NCBI RefSeq assembly: GCF_020283565.1
Contig: NC_060062.1
Location: forward strand, 54,272,439-54,336,438
Direction: 5' to 3'
Origin: Trifolium pratense
Taxonomy: Eukaryota; Streptophyta; Magnoliopsida; Fabales; Fabaceae
DNA: 64,000 nt
The notes beneath the pieces were generated by a model. The model was given only the letters and a program-made list of their open reading frames with translations, had not been told where the DNA came from and ran no database searches. Of this stretch, positions 46,320-58,192 are shown one piece after another; position 1 is the first letter of the stretch; the number at the start of each line of letters is the position of its first letter. The position numbers and the translations under genes are program-made.

Positions 46320-48047
46320 CGAAACTCAATGACAAGGTCTAGCTAGCTTCTCTTTCATGTTACAATTTTTATTTTTCAATGGCAATTTTAATTTTTTGAA
46401 AATATATTTTTTGGTCTAAATTTGTTTGGCAAACCCCTTCCCATCAATTTCCACGATTTCAAGTTAAGTAAGTCTTTCCTTCATCGTAGAACATGGACCA
46501 CCTTTGAACAGCATAGCATTTTTTTTTTTATTTACCCATTCTCAAAGAAATGAGTCCGGTAATTTAGAGTTCGGTAACACAAAGTAAGTAAAATTTGACC
46601 AATAATTATTATCATCAGGAATCAAAATTGGGATCTTGTGAAAAATTCATCCTATAAGAATCCATTAACCACTCGAGTCCATGCACTTGTTCGAACGACA
46701 TATAGCATGAACATATAACATTTTTTTTTTGAAGACCACATATAGCATGTTAGTTGACTAATTAATTTAACACATAAATTATTGTTAATATATTATTGTT
46801 ACTAACAATGAATTGGTTCAAATGGTAAGAGATTTGGTACTATATTATATATATTTAATCGTTGCCATATTAACTGGTTAATTAGTACCGGAAATTAATC
46901 TAGACAGTTGCTTCGATCAATTCATCAAGAATCCTAGTTACAATAATTGATTTTTCTATCCTTCAAAAGAAAAAATACTTGATTTTTCTATGAAAAATAA
47001 AATGCTATTTGAGTCTGATTTGACGACTTTATTTTTCCCTCTTAACAAAATTCTCATGGTTAGGCGCTGTAGAAGAATATTGGAGTAAATATTAATATAC
47101 TCCGTAAGTAATAGAAGTTTTTGACTAAAAGTCAAACTAAACAAAAATTTTGACCATAGAATTTCCCTCAATGATAAAATTAATAGTTTCGTTAATGGAG
47201 TTGTTTATGCCGTTATACCAAAAGGTTGAAAAAAGACGTGTAATTGGTGATAAATTGAAATAAAAGTACTTGCCCCCTAAGAACTTCTAGTCTAATTATA
47301 TTCCTACTACGTACTACAAGGGAGGCGTTTAATTTGGTGTGTACCTAATCCTAATGGTAGAAAATCTTCATATGATGTTTAGATTAAATGCACCATAAAT
47401 TTATCTGTCCTCAAAACAAAGTTTGCATTTGCATGATTATGTGAATAACTCTTATTTAAATTCAATTTTTATTTTTGTTTTGCATAAATCGTGCATTCTT
47501 TGTGGGTAACTGCAGAAACTAATGTCTCGAGCCTTGTCAGACCCAAATGAATGACAAATTCTTCTTAAAATTTTTAACACTACTACTTGCTTAAGATAAA
47601 ACCGAATCCAGAACTTTGGTTAAGTTAAAAGAAGAAAAAAAAAATCAAGAGGTCGGATCAAAGGGTTAAAAAAGAAATAATACATTTTTTGTAAAATAAG
47701 AAAAAATCCTACTTAATACACGTGTATATACAAGAAAAATCTAAAATGCTTTTGAAGAATAGGTAACAAATGTTTCCAAAAATTTCAAAAACCAAATTGA
47801 AAGACAAAGAAAAGTCATTTTGAAGCTTAGAAAAATCATTGTTGAAACCACTACGAAACAAAGTCGGTAACCAAAACAAACCTTATGTCATGATATATAT
47901 ACTCAAATAGAGTCTATAGTGCCCTCAAAGTATGTGAATGGCACTATTCAACCACTCCTTTCAGGACACGGCATACCAACAAAAGTTCCTCCCGTGATAT
48001 ACCTTTTATAAAGGTCACTGGTCAATCTGAACCATTACATGATCATA
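46320..48047. other. Intergenic, no gene seen
   Basis: AT-rich sequence upstream of the lyase gene. Nothing bounded was recognised. Confidence 0.5.
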
Positions 48048-48237
48048 AAATAAATTATCTAAGACGAGGACATTGTTGATATTAAAATTTTGTTTGCAAA
48101 TAATTGTGCTAATTTTTTATGGCTTGGATTATTTTATAACTAAAAAGTGGTTGAAAGTATATTTTAAAATTCAATTCATGGATAATACAAATTTTGGTAT
48201 GATGATTCATTTCAAAATATGTGCAACTATATAACAA
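48048..48237 (+). repeat. Direct repeat, copy 1
   Basis: About 190 bases, from AAATTATCTAAGAC to CAAAATATGTGCAAC, repeated with scattered differences at 49846-50023, about 1.8 kb away in the same orientation. Confidence 0.85.
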
Positions 48238-48283
48238 CAAATATATCTAGTTTTGTTGTCTGTTTTTCCTACTAATATATATA

Positions 48284-48462
48284 CCGTTAAACTTGATCAA
48301 TCTCAATAACATATGAAACGATTTTAGATTTTTGTAAAATTGAACATGAATGATCTATATGATATAAACTTTCAATCTAACGGTGAATTTTGTAAAATTT
48401 GTATTCGTTGAAGCGTTATTGAGCGGTGTAACATTACTCAAATGTTACACCGGTGTAATTTG
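48284..48462. mobile_element. Single arm of the foldback family
   Basis: Shares CTCAATAACATATGAAACGAT, GATCTATATGATATAAACTTTC and TTTGTATTCGTT-like words with the arms at 49220-49619 and 60924-61328. It ends in a perfect 11-bp hairpin (GGTGTAACATT/AATGTTACACC, 48424-48451). The other arm is missing. Confidence 0.7.
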
Positions 48463-49219
48463 ATCCCTCCCCTATATATATATACCCTTCATTTGAACTA
48501 TTATATTTATTTTTTTTTTAATAATAGGAGGCGAAAACTTTCAACAAACACGTCGGCGAGAGTATTAGTTGTTGTCGTGAGTTTGTTAGTGGGTCGGTTG
48601 TTTCTGTGTTGGACTCTATTTTTTGTTGTTTTTGTTCTAATGCACAACTAGAGAGGTTGTTTAGATAGGGGGTTTCGCCTACTGCATGTTTTGTTGGAAG
48701 CTTTCTACGAGTTAGATTATTGAAGACCTGATTTGGCCTAATATTGCTTGAAAGGGCCAAGTGCACTGATACTCTGTGTTGACGGTAGTATTCGTTTGTC
48801 GTGCTAACAGGTTCCTATCTATTTTGGTAATTTTTCTGCTCGTGGTGCTTAGTCCCATTGATAGACTATCCCTCAATCTGGCTTTCAATTGGTTCTGGGT
48901 GATTTGGATTCACAACAAGACTTGTTCCTCAGCGTTTGATAGAGAGATCTCATATTGCCTATTTTGTGTCGGGTCTATCTCAATATCTGTAGCATTCCTT
49001 GACTTCGGATTAGCTTGAAAAATCCATCATCGGTTGCTGCTTGGTGCATCAAGTAATGGGTACGTGAACCTTTACCGTGTTGACGGTCGATCGGTTCATT
49101 CGCCTGACCGTTTTTTAGGACACCTATTTTATCTTTTTAGGACTTCTAGAAGTTGGTTTGCTTTGTTTCATTGTCCTTGGACTCATTAGGTTAATGTTTA
49201 TATCCCTCAGTCTTTTATA
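48463..49219. other. No gene recognised
   Basis: Somewhat less AT-rich than its surroundings and with reading frames of up to 82 codons, but none matches a family I know. It lies between the two direct-repeat copies. Confidence 0.4.
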
Positions 49220-49619
49220 GGCAAACTCTATGGTGCACAAGTGAGTTAAGTTGTGCACCATGCACAAGTTACCGAAAATACTATAACGAATACGAATTTT
49301 ATAAAATCCACCGTCGGATAGAAAGTTTATAACGTATAGATCATCCAAATTTTTTTAAAAAAATTAAAAATCATTTGATATGTTATTGAGACCCGTCAAA
49401 ATTAACGGTTTATGGATTTTTATTCAATACCGTTAATCTTGATGGGTCTCAATAAATATGAAATGATTTTCAAAAAATTTTAAAAAATTTATGAATGATC
49501 TAAACAATATAAACTTTCTATCCAACGGTGGATTTTATAAAATTCGTATTCGTTATAAAAATATCAAACACTTGTGCACCATGCACCACTTAATCAAATG
49601 GTGCATGTTAGACAAAGCC
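49220..49619. mobile_element. Foldback MITE with terminal hairpins, 400 bp
   Basis: Two arms of about 170 bases in inverted order (CGAATACGAATTTTATAAAA and its inverse), around a centre with TTAACGGTTTATGG and its inverse. Ends GGCAAACTCTATGG and GTTAGACAAAGCC, with TA on both sides. Each end carries its own hairpin: ATGGTGCACAA/TTGTGCACCAT at left and TGCACCA/TGGTGCA at right. Confidence 0.8.
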
Positions 49620-49845
49620 TATATATATAATAAGGAGATATAGACTAAGGATAGAAGCGAAGTCTATTTTATCCCCTGATGTATAGATGTTTTCCGCCTT
49701 ATCAGAATATTAAAATTAAAAAATTTGTTAAATCTCGTTGCAATAGAAGCAATCCCACTACAATAGGAATAATTAGGGGCAAGCATGGACCTGCTGCTCA
49801 ACTTGAAACCGATGACACTTGCAAAACATTACCAACACCCTTGAA

Positions 49846-50023
49846 TAAATTATCTAAGACAAGGACATTGTTGATATTAAAACTTCGTCTGCAAATAATT
49901 GTGCTAATTTTTTATGGCTTGGATTTGATAACAAAAAAGTTGTTGAAAGTATATTTTAAATTCAATTCATGTGGATAATACCAATTTTGGTATGCTGATT
50001 CATTTCAAAATATGTGCAACATA
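49846..50023 (+). repeat. Direct repeat, copy 2
   Basis: Copy of 48048-48237. A hAT-type element begins nine bases after its end. Confidence 0.85.
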
Positions 50024-50031
50024 GTAACAAT

Positions 50032-51088
50032 TAGGGTTGAGCATGGACTGACGACTCGACTTAAAATTGGTATAACCGATAACATATCGAAGCATTCAGT
50101 TGGATGTAGGTCGGATCTCGGATCAACAATTGCAAAAAATTGGGCATGAACGCTTGCATACGAGTGGTTGCGGGTCTCTAAATTTCTATCTATTCTTAAT
50201 CAAAATCCGCTGAACAATCATTATGATGCAAATTATTTTTTTCCTTCTTTTTCTCTAGCTCTCTCTTAATCTCATATACCCTTCGTTTTGTTGTTTTTAT
50301 TCATCTTTAATATAGAAGAGATATATTATATTATGAAGGTGCAACGGCATATGCATTCTTGCTTGTTTTGAATGATGCCAAAAATAGGCCAAATGTGTTG
50401 ATTAAGGAAAGACAAACACTTGACTTTAAAAAGGTTTTCAAAAATGCTTTTGAAACTTAGAAAATTTAGTTTCAGGACTTTTTGAATAAAACAAATATTA
50501 TACAATAAAAATCATTTTATTTTATTTAGTTCATATTATAGAAGTTTTTTTTAATAGTATATTTTATTTTCTACGAGTAATAAATTTTATTTTCATTACA
50601 AAATCGATATATTTTTAGCTTTCTTACCGAAAAAATTATTATTTAAACTTTTGTAAATATAAATTTTACGTTTGTTTTTTCTTGCAATATTTTTTACTAA
50701 AAAAATACATTTTTTTTTGGTAGGCCTCATATTAATATCCGCTTTAGACTCCACATTATGTTGGGTCGCGGCCCTGCTACAGATTTGAAACAAAGTAACT
50801 GCATCTCACCCTTTGTTTTTTCATTAAGTTTCTCCATCCTTTGTTGCATTGATATATTTAAAAATTAATTAGAAATTTTTGGATAATAATGGAGTTTTAG
50901 ATGTAAACAAAGTTTCAATCTAACCCGTAATAACCGAATCATTCTACCTGCCATCTGCACGGTCCAACTCCCTAACAAATCGAAAATGTAGACGGTTGGA
51001 ATTTGGTCTAAATTAAATGATTGCAATTTTTATCAATTTGATGATTTTTGGCCCGAACCCGATCGAAACTGAATGATGCTCACGCCTA
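50032..51088. mobile_element. Non-autonomous hAT-type element, 1057 bp
   Basis: Starts TAGGGTTGAGCATGG and ends ATGCTCACGCCTA. The flanks GTAACAAT (50024-50031) and AGAACAAT (51089-51096) match at six of eight positions, so the duplication has decayed. Subterminal words such as CCGAACCCGATCG recur. No transposase. Confidence 0.65.
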
Positions 51089-51247
51089 AGAACAATATTG
51101 AACACTATAAATAGACTATCCTTTTTTGAAAGTTTAAATTTTTCATTTGTTTTTAAAAGTTATATTCTTTTGAAAAGGTGGCAAAAAGTTTTTAATGGTT
51201 CTTTTGAATTTTTATTTTTTAACATGATGATCTTTGTTTGTTTTTAA

Positions 51248-52746
51248 TATTAACTCCAAGAGTAAGTTATAAAAGCTACTCCAAATCATGACCTTTAATT
51301 TTAATTTCAATTAATGGCTAAGATTGATTGATCATAAAACACAAAATAAGACTTATTTTTTTATTGTATGAGCGCTGTTATTTACAGCGACAATTTTATC
51401 ACGAATTTTTCACGAGCGCGTGGCCATCTCACTTTTATTGGAGCGTGAACATGCTTCTTTTGTTTGAAAACGTGGGCCTCTTATTTCTTTGACAGGTGTG
51501 AACCTCTTTTTTATCATCTCAAAAAATTACTCCTCCGTCCCAATTAGCTTTGGTACAATTTTATCTTTTATTGAACTCATTGTGCCCTGTTTTTTCATGT
51601 GTGAAGCTCTAACAGGAACAGAGAAAAATACTTGACTTAAAGAGAGCTAATAACCGGTTCAATAGAAAAAATTATCAAGTTTTCTTCAAGTTGTGTATAA
51701 TTATTAGTCATTTACAATAGGATACCCGTGGAAGTGCCGAAGTGATACTACTATGAGCAAAAGAAAACTAGCAGAACAATTTGATGAGCTATGGTGATGC
51801 TATGTTAATGTTGTTGTTGTTGTGTTAGTTGATGCTCAAGTGTATTCAGAGCATGCGGGAATCGACTATGAAGTTCGTCACGGTGAGGCACATGCCTTGA
51901 TGGCGATGCTCTCGCCGAGGCTGATGCCGTAAAGAACCGCCAGCTTGATGGGTTTTCAAGTGGATGGAATTTTGTATAGTAACGGGGCATTTATTTGATC
52001 CGGTAAATGAATATTTCCAATTAAGATGCAGCACACGTTATTCGCAGAATTTCGTGAAGCAAGGCTTTGCGAGATCTAGCATTTTCCTTATTGTATTGGA
52101 AAATTATCAAAACATACCTTAAATAGAAGAGAATGAATCAATTATAATAATCAATTGAGACTTATTTTTTGATCACATGGGAAAACAAGGATTCCACACA
52201 CTCTGAAATGGTGTAACACTAATCGTTTGACAATCCTGCTTCTTTTCATACAATTTTTTACGATATGCTTCTTTTCTTTTCAATTTTACAAGTGTACCAT
52301 TTTTTTTGTGGTGTATGATTTTTTTGTTACAATATTCTCTTTGCTCGTACTTTTCTTTTCTTGTTATTAGTTCAATATTTTTTGTTTTCTTTTTTTACAA
52401 ATTTGAACAATAGGTTAATTTAATAATTTAATTTGTAATGATTTTGTTGAAGAAACAAACAGGTTTTTAGTATAATGGATGTCAATGTTTTTGATGAGAT
52501 TCCATGTAGTATGCAAGTAGAAGTGGAAAAAAAAGCAAGGGAGGATCTTGTTTTGACAATTAATGATTATAATTAATTCATTCTCTTCAATTTGAAGAAT
52601 GTTTTGATAATGTTCATTTTCCGGTGTGATAAAAATATAAGTCTCACCCAACTAATTATTATGAATTAATCTTAGCCATTAATTGAAATTAAAAACAAAG
52701 GTCATGATTTGGAGTAGCTTTTATAACTTACTCTTGGAGTCAATAT
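51248..52746. mobile_element. Element with about 80-bp terminal inverted repeats
   Basis: 51248-51330 and 52656-52746 are inverted copies (ATATTRACTCCAAGAGTAAG, TCCAAATCATGACCTTT, TTCAATTAATGGCTAAGATT). The interior has no transposase. A GC-richer island at about 51820-52080, with different composition, may be a captured segment. A clear target duplication was not seen. Confidence 0.7.
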
Positions 52747-52984
52747 AACCCTTCTCTAATAGAAAACATGGTATCCACAAATCCTACCTCAACTGATAAA
52801 AAACTGTCAAAATTGTTAAGTGTATATACCAAACAAATGGCGGTATTGCTTGTTTTTCTTTTTGTACAAAGTTTATCTGTATTTATTTTTTGTTTATCGT
52901 GATACTGGTACGAAGTTTTCACTGTCGTTAGCAATGACTAATCTCCGTCGGGAAATCTGTGGGACACACATGGTGGTTCTCCCC

Positions 52985-53088
52985 TCCCAGCCGAATTTTT
53001 TCAATACGCATGAGCCAGAAATCGAACCTCCAACTACATGTTTAAGGGGACCAAGACTCTTACCACTTGAAACAATTCATTGTTGATA
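52985..53088 (-). mobile_element. SINE-like fragment
   Basis: On the minus strand, TTTCAAGTGGTAAGAGTCTTG (A-box region) is followed by GTTGGAGGTTCGATTTC (B-box region). Confidence 0.5.
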
Positions 53089-53943
53089 ACTCTATCTTTA
53101 TTTAATAAATAGAAAACAATAATCTACAAATAAATTTTCGAACATAAATATAAACAAAAGTGTGCGACTTATGTTAAATTTTTTTAATTTTATTTTATAA
53201 TAATAGACTCATATTAAATGTTAAACATTGATGATGAGATGTGATAAAATAAATATTCAATCAAACAAAATATAAATAAACTAAAATAGTAGCTAAATGA
53301 AAATAAAAGTATCAAAAGCTAACTTATTCATATGTGGTAGTCTAATTTTTAAATGGGAGTTATCTCAGCATTATAAGTGACATGGTTTTTCAATTAAATT
53401 AAATTGATTAAATTAAATAGAACCAGCTGCCAAATGGGAGTTGGAGAGGACTTGTTGTGAGCTATAGAAAGATCGACCAATGGGAGGATAGCACACATCA
53501 AGAAAACATTGTTTTTATCCCTAAACATATTCGTAATTGGACTTCAATCCAGTGGATAATTGGTGTACTCCCTCATGTTTTAAATACAAACAAAAATGTA
53601 TTTTTCATATCCGTTGAATAATGATGATCTATACAAACAAAAAATTTGATCACATACCTCATAATTCATAAGATTCGCTAGACAAGTAGCAGACGTTGGT
53701 TTTATTTTGAAAAAAAAATTCTTTTTTATTTTTTATTTTTTGACGAAAAAGAATTCATTTTTATAACATTCCCAACTTTTTTTTTTGAACCATATAACAT
53801 CCCCAACTTAAATAGTAAAAAAAACATAAAAATAAAAATGAGCAGGAAGTCCGACTAACACGAGAGACAAGAAAAAAAACCTCTTAAATCATTGAGTACA
53901 AGTTACATGTTTTTATGATTAAAAAAAATGTCACATGTTTTTA

Positions 53944-53944
<1 letters not shown>

Positions 53945-53973
<29 letters not shown>
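53945..53973. repeat. (TTA)n microsatellite
   Basis: About nine ATT units. Confidence 0.9.
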
Positions 53974-53974
<1 letters not shown>

Positions 53975-54349
53975 TACATGTGTCCAATGATTTGCTTTCT
54001 CATGCCAAACAATATCAATTCAACGTTGTATACTAAATAAAAAGCGTTTTCCTCGAAGAAATTGTTAATAACGTATACTAAATAAAAAGAAAACGAGTTA
54101 AGCCAATAAATTTAGGAAGAAAATAATTTTCGTGATCCATGTTCTTCCATGATGTACACAAGAAGGTCATATGTTTGAAATAGTTAAAGAACTATTAGCA
54201 AAGATTTCAGAAGAGCAACTAGAATCTTATATTTTTGTTATAATATGATGTTATTATAGATTATAGATAGAATAAATTATTTTTAGAATATGTCTACGAT
54301 GTGTTAGGGATTGACTTTGTATTTATAATTTTTTTTTTTAAAACTTGGT

Positions 54350-54534
54350 ATTCGGCCCTAGGACGACTAATCAAAGGGGACCAATCTCACCGCCCACTTG
54401 CAGGGGTCCCATTTAAAGTCAGAGTTTTTTTTTGTTGCTCTGTATGGACTTAGCCCACCGAAATTGGCACCAGGGAGATTCGAACCTGAGACCTTGAGAA
54501 GAGCATACACCACTAGACCAACCCCAAGTGGGAT
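54350..54534 (-). mobile_element. tRNA-derived SINE
   Basis: On the minus strand it starts CCCACTTGGGGTTGGTC, with A-box TGGTCTAGTGGTGTATGCTC and B-box CAGGTTCGAATCTCC, and continues about 110 bases beyond the tRNA-like part. A true tRNA is excluded by the missing cloverleaf context and the long tail. Confidence 0.75.
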
Positions 54535-54678
54535 ACTTTGTATTTATAATTAACCTCAAGGACATTGTTCAAATAATTTATATTTTCTCAAATTTAATAT
54601 TTTTTTTGTTTTTGTTTTAGAATATGAAACATTAAGGTCCCATTGATCCAACTGATTGTAGCTAGAGGGACATATTGA

Positions 54679-55028
54679 GTCTCTTTGTTTGAGATTTAAA
54701 AAAAATGATTTTTTTTTTGAAAAAAATTATTTTCAAGAAAATCATTTTTTTGTAGAGATTTTGAAAAAAAAATCTAAAATTATTTGTCGTTTGTTTACAA
54801 TCATTAAAATCTATTTTTTTAAGATGGTGAAGCATGATGAATGATAAAAAAATGGATTTTGATAAAAGCTATTGAAAATATATTCTCATTTTGATGAAAA
54901 AAAAAATGATTTTTTTTACTAAAATGATTTTTGAAAATATCTGAAACAAACACAAGTAAGATAAAAAAATAGATTTTTTTTGGGAAAAATTGATTTTTTT
55001 GTTGAAAAATCTGAAACAAATAGGCTCA
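54679..55028. mobile_element. AT-rich foldback MITE
   Basis: GAGTCTCTTTGTTTGAGATTT at the left is inverted as AATCTGAAACAAATAGGCTC at the right. The interior is runs of A and T with repeated AATGATTTTTTTT words that also fold back. Confidence 0.45.
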
Positions 55029-55641
55029 TAATGTAGTGGCGGAAATTCAAAACTCTCCACTTTTCATATATAAGTTGTGTGATAGATCCGGGACTTTGCA
55101 AGCTCATTCATACCTTCCTTTATGTTGCTCCTGCCGTTGAATGTAATGCTTTAGTTGTTCTTGTTGTTCTCCACAGATTGCGGTAGAATGTGATTATGCT
55201 CAGATCAATTTTGAGAGTGACTGTTAAACTGTGGTTAATACTATAACAAACGGTAATGTTTATGTTAATAAACTCAGCGCTATTTTGACTAGTTGCAAAT
55301 CCCTTATTTCATCTAATGCTAGCTACAATCTAGCTTTTATTAGAATGCAAGCTAATAGAGTCGCTCATAATCTAGCTAGAATGTCTATATTTTAGTCTAG
55401 CCCCAATATCTTTTATTATTCTCCTCATTATGTTAATTAATATTATTATTTGTGATGAAATGAATTGATTTACATTTGTCTAAAAGAAAAATGTGCAGTT
55501 AAGTTATTAGACAACTTAACAAAAAATGAAATATGGCCAATGGGCTAGTTTGGTTGGGCCCAATTTTCATATTGGTTAAAGAGAATTTCTTTTGGTGTCT
55601 CATGTGCTTCTTGCGTGCCTTCTAGTTTTTTATTTTATTCT

Positions 55642-55904
55642 TCCACTACTTAAATAGCGGATATTATATAAAGGAGAAATTTTAGGAAAAAAACATCTCC
55701 TAACATGATATTTTCAAGATTCTACACGTCTGATACTTTAAAATAAGAAATTTAAGAAAAAACATCCCTTAACATGAAATTTTCAAGTTTTGTCACGTCT
55801 GCTACTTGTGTAAGTAGCAGACATTGTAAAAATGATAAATTTGAAAAAAAAACACCCTCTAACATGACATTTTGAAGATTTTACACATCCGCTATTTAAG
55901 TAGC
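55642..55904. repeat. Cluster of TACTTAAATAG-type palindromes
   Basis: CCACTACTTAAATAGCGG (55643), the perfect hairpin TCTGCTACTT/AAGTAGCAGA (55798-55821) and CCGCTATTTAAGTAGC (55889). The same words occur at 15079-15388. The LINE at 55919 inserted beside the last one. Confidence 0.65.
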
Positions 55905-55918
55905 AACTGATTTCGCTA

Positions 55919-56585
55919 AATCTTGTTACACGTATTTATTAGACCTGCGGCAGGTAGAGCTTCAAGATGCTCATGTGCTTGAGGCCATTCAGCGCCTTTG
56001 GAAGTCGGATGTTTCTTCGAAAGTAAATGTTTTCGGTTGGAGGTTATTATTAAACAGATTACCAACTAGAGCAACTCTTCATCACCGTGGTATTTTGACT
56101 AATCATCATGAATTATCATGCGTCTTTTGTTTTCAACAAGCTGAGGACGAAAAACATCTTTTCTTTTCATGTCCTTTTAGTAAGGGAGTATGGAACAAAA
56201 TTTTATCTTGGTTAGGGACATCGTTAAACCGGAGTCGAATGTAGAGATTATTTTCTTTTATTTGGTGATTTGTTCAAAATGAAAGACAAAGGTCGTGTCC
56301 AGTACTTGGTATGGTTGGCAACCACTTGGAATATTTGGAATCTTCGCAACAAAGTAATTTTTAAGGGCAATATTCCGGATGTTTCGTCGTTATTGGAGAC
56401 AATCAAACTTCATTCTTGGTTGTGGTTCACTAGTCGGTATGAACGTAGGACTTGTACTCCTTTTCCCTTTTTGGTGTTTAAATTCTATGTCTTGTATTAT
56501 GAGCACTTAGTTTAGTGCTCTCTGTTGTAAGGGTTTGAGTACCCCTTTGTACTCCTTATAATAAATTTTTTATTATAAAAAAAAA
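55919..56585 (+). mobile_element. 5'-truncated LINE, 667 bp, with 17-bp TSD
   Basis: Flanked by AGCAACTGATTTYGCTA (55902-55918 and 56586-56602; one mismatch) and ending in a poly-A run. It carries only the zf-RVT end of ORF2 (SKVNVFGWRLLLNRLPTRAT, CVFCFQQAEDEKHLFFSCPF), with a stop after about 90 residues, then LVWLATTWNIWNLRNKVIF in another frame. Confidence 0.92.
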
Positions 56586-56602
56586 AGCAACTGATTTTGC
56601 TA

Positions 56603-57272
56603 CATAAGTAGTGAAAGAGGTATTTTGATAATTTCAGGAGGTGCACAATAAAATTCAGGAGGCGTCAAAAGAAATTCTTTTGCTTAAATGGACTATGGCC
56701 AAAAAGGCACCACTATATTTGGACTAGCTTTTTTAAGACATGATTCATATGAAAGAAGAATTATCTTCCTTCTGCGTCCCCGCAACACTATATTGGGTGG
56801 TGTTTACCAGAATTAATAGAAGTTTTTTCCCACTTGTTGCAGATTTTATGTTTGTCCTAACATTTTAATTTTTTTAAATTAATCCCTTACATATATAATT
56901 GATGAACCTTGCCACATTGACTGTTCATGTCTGTTTTGCAAAACTTACATTCTCCATACTCAGCATCGAAAAAGAAATCACATGATCCCAGGCTTAACAA
57001 CTTTGTCACGACCAAAGTTTTTGCCAAGTCTAACAACTAAACTTGACAAACCAAAAGAAAAATAGATTACACATCAAATATTTACTTGAAACTATAATTT
57101 AATTGAAATTTCTACAGAATATTCTCTATATGTTTAACATATTCCAAAATAAAAAATCTAGTATATAAACCAGGTTGAATTTTACATCCCAACATAAAAG
57201 CATTCTTAGACTTCGAATAGCATTTATTCACCAACAATCCAAAATAATAAGAACAAGAAATTAACGTCAAAT
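56603..57272. other. Intergenic, no gene seen
   Basis: Nothing recognised beyond a further decayed TACATAAGTAG palindrome at 56601. Confidence 0.5.
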
Positions 57273-57283
57273 TGACAATCAAT

Positions 57284-58181
57284 CAACTAAATCTATATTC
57301 AACGACAAACAAAAACATCATGCACAATTTGAGGGATTGTCCGAAAGCCGTAAGAATTTGGAACTTGTTGCATTTTTCTAGTTCTCATAACTTCTTGATG
57401 TCTAATTGTTATGAGTGGATTAAACATTTTGCCTATGAGAGGAATGGACAATATTTTTTGATATCTTGTTGGTTCATTTGGAGAGCTCGCAATAAAGAGC
57501 TTTTTTCTAACAACTTGTGGGCTGATTGGAAAATTGTGAATCTCATTAATACTCAGCATGAAGTAACCGTTAGGTGTTTTAGTTCGGCCAACACTCACAG
57601 GAAAACTCGTATGGTAGTTTGGAAACCTCCCATAAGTCCAGCCGTTAAATTAAATGTTGATGATAGCTCTCTTGGTAACCCGGGACGCTCTGGTTTCAGA
57701 GGTTTAATCCGAGACACACTAATGGTAATTGGTTATTAGGTTTCTCGGGCAGTTGTGGTATCACTACAAATATTAATGCAGAATTGCAAGCGATCTTACA
57801 TGGCCTCAAGATGGCTTGGGACAATGGTTATCGACAGGTTGAGTGTGAATCAGATTGTCAATCGGCTTTGAATTTTATTCAAGATTGAGTTCCTACAACT
57901 CACCTCTACGCACCTATTATTGACCTCATCAAGAGGTTCGTTGATTATCCGTGACTCTTGTCTATCCATCACTCATTGAGGGAAGATAATAGTTGTGCAG
58001 ACTGGTTAGCTAAAAACATGGAGCAAGATTGGTGTGGGACATGATCTATTGGAGGAGTGCCCAACGCCTCTTTCTACCTATCTTTTTGCTGATTAAACGG
58101 GGATTTCCTTCCCTCGTGGTTAATTTAGTTGTTTAGTTGTTGTTTCTTTCTATTGCATAAAAAAACGAAAAACAAAAACAA
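57284..58181 (+). mobile_element. 5'-truncated LINE with zf-RVT end and RNase H
   Basis: Frame 57272-57739 reads from IMHNLRDCPKAVRIWNLL through WFIWRARNKELF to AVKLNVDDSSLGNPGRSGFR. It then shifts frame into GFSGSCGITTN and INAELQAILHGLKMAWDNGY, followed by CADWLAKN. A short duplication TGACAATCAAT (57273-57283, 58182-58192) and an A-rich tail fit retroposition. In-frame stops make it inactive. It is the same LINE lineage as 23355-23906. Confidence 0.75.
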
Positions 58182-58192
58182 TGACAATCAAT

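Larger units (their letters stand above)
52747..54344. other. Mostly featureless, with SINE and microsatellite
   Basis: AT-rich. It contains a SINE-like fragment (52985-53088) and a (TTA)n run (53945-53972). No gene was seen. Confidence 0.5.

Noticed and set aside
48776..49018. 80-codon hydrophobic frame as a membrane protein
   Set aside because: Hydrophobicity follows from T-rich DNA; there is no family match and it sits in repeat-derived DNA.
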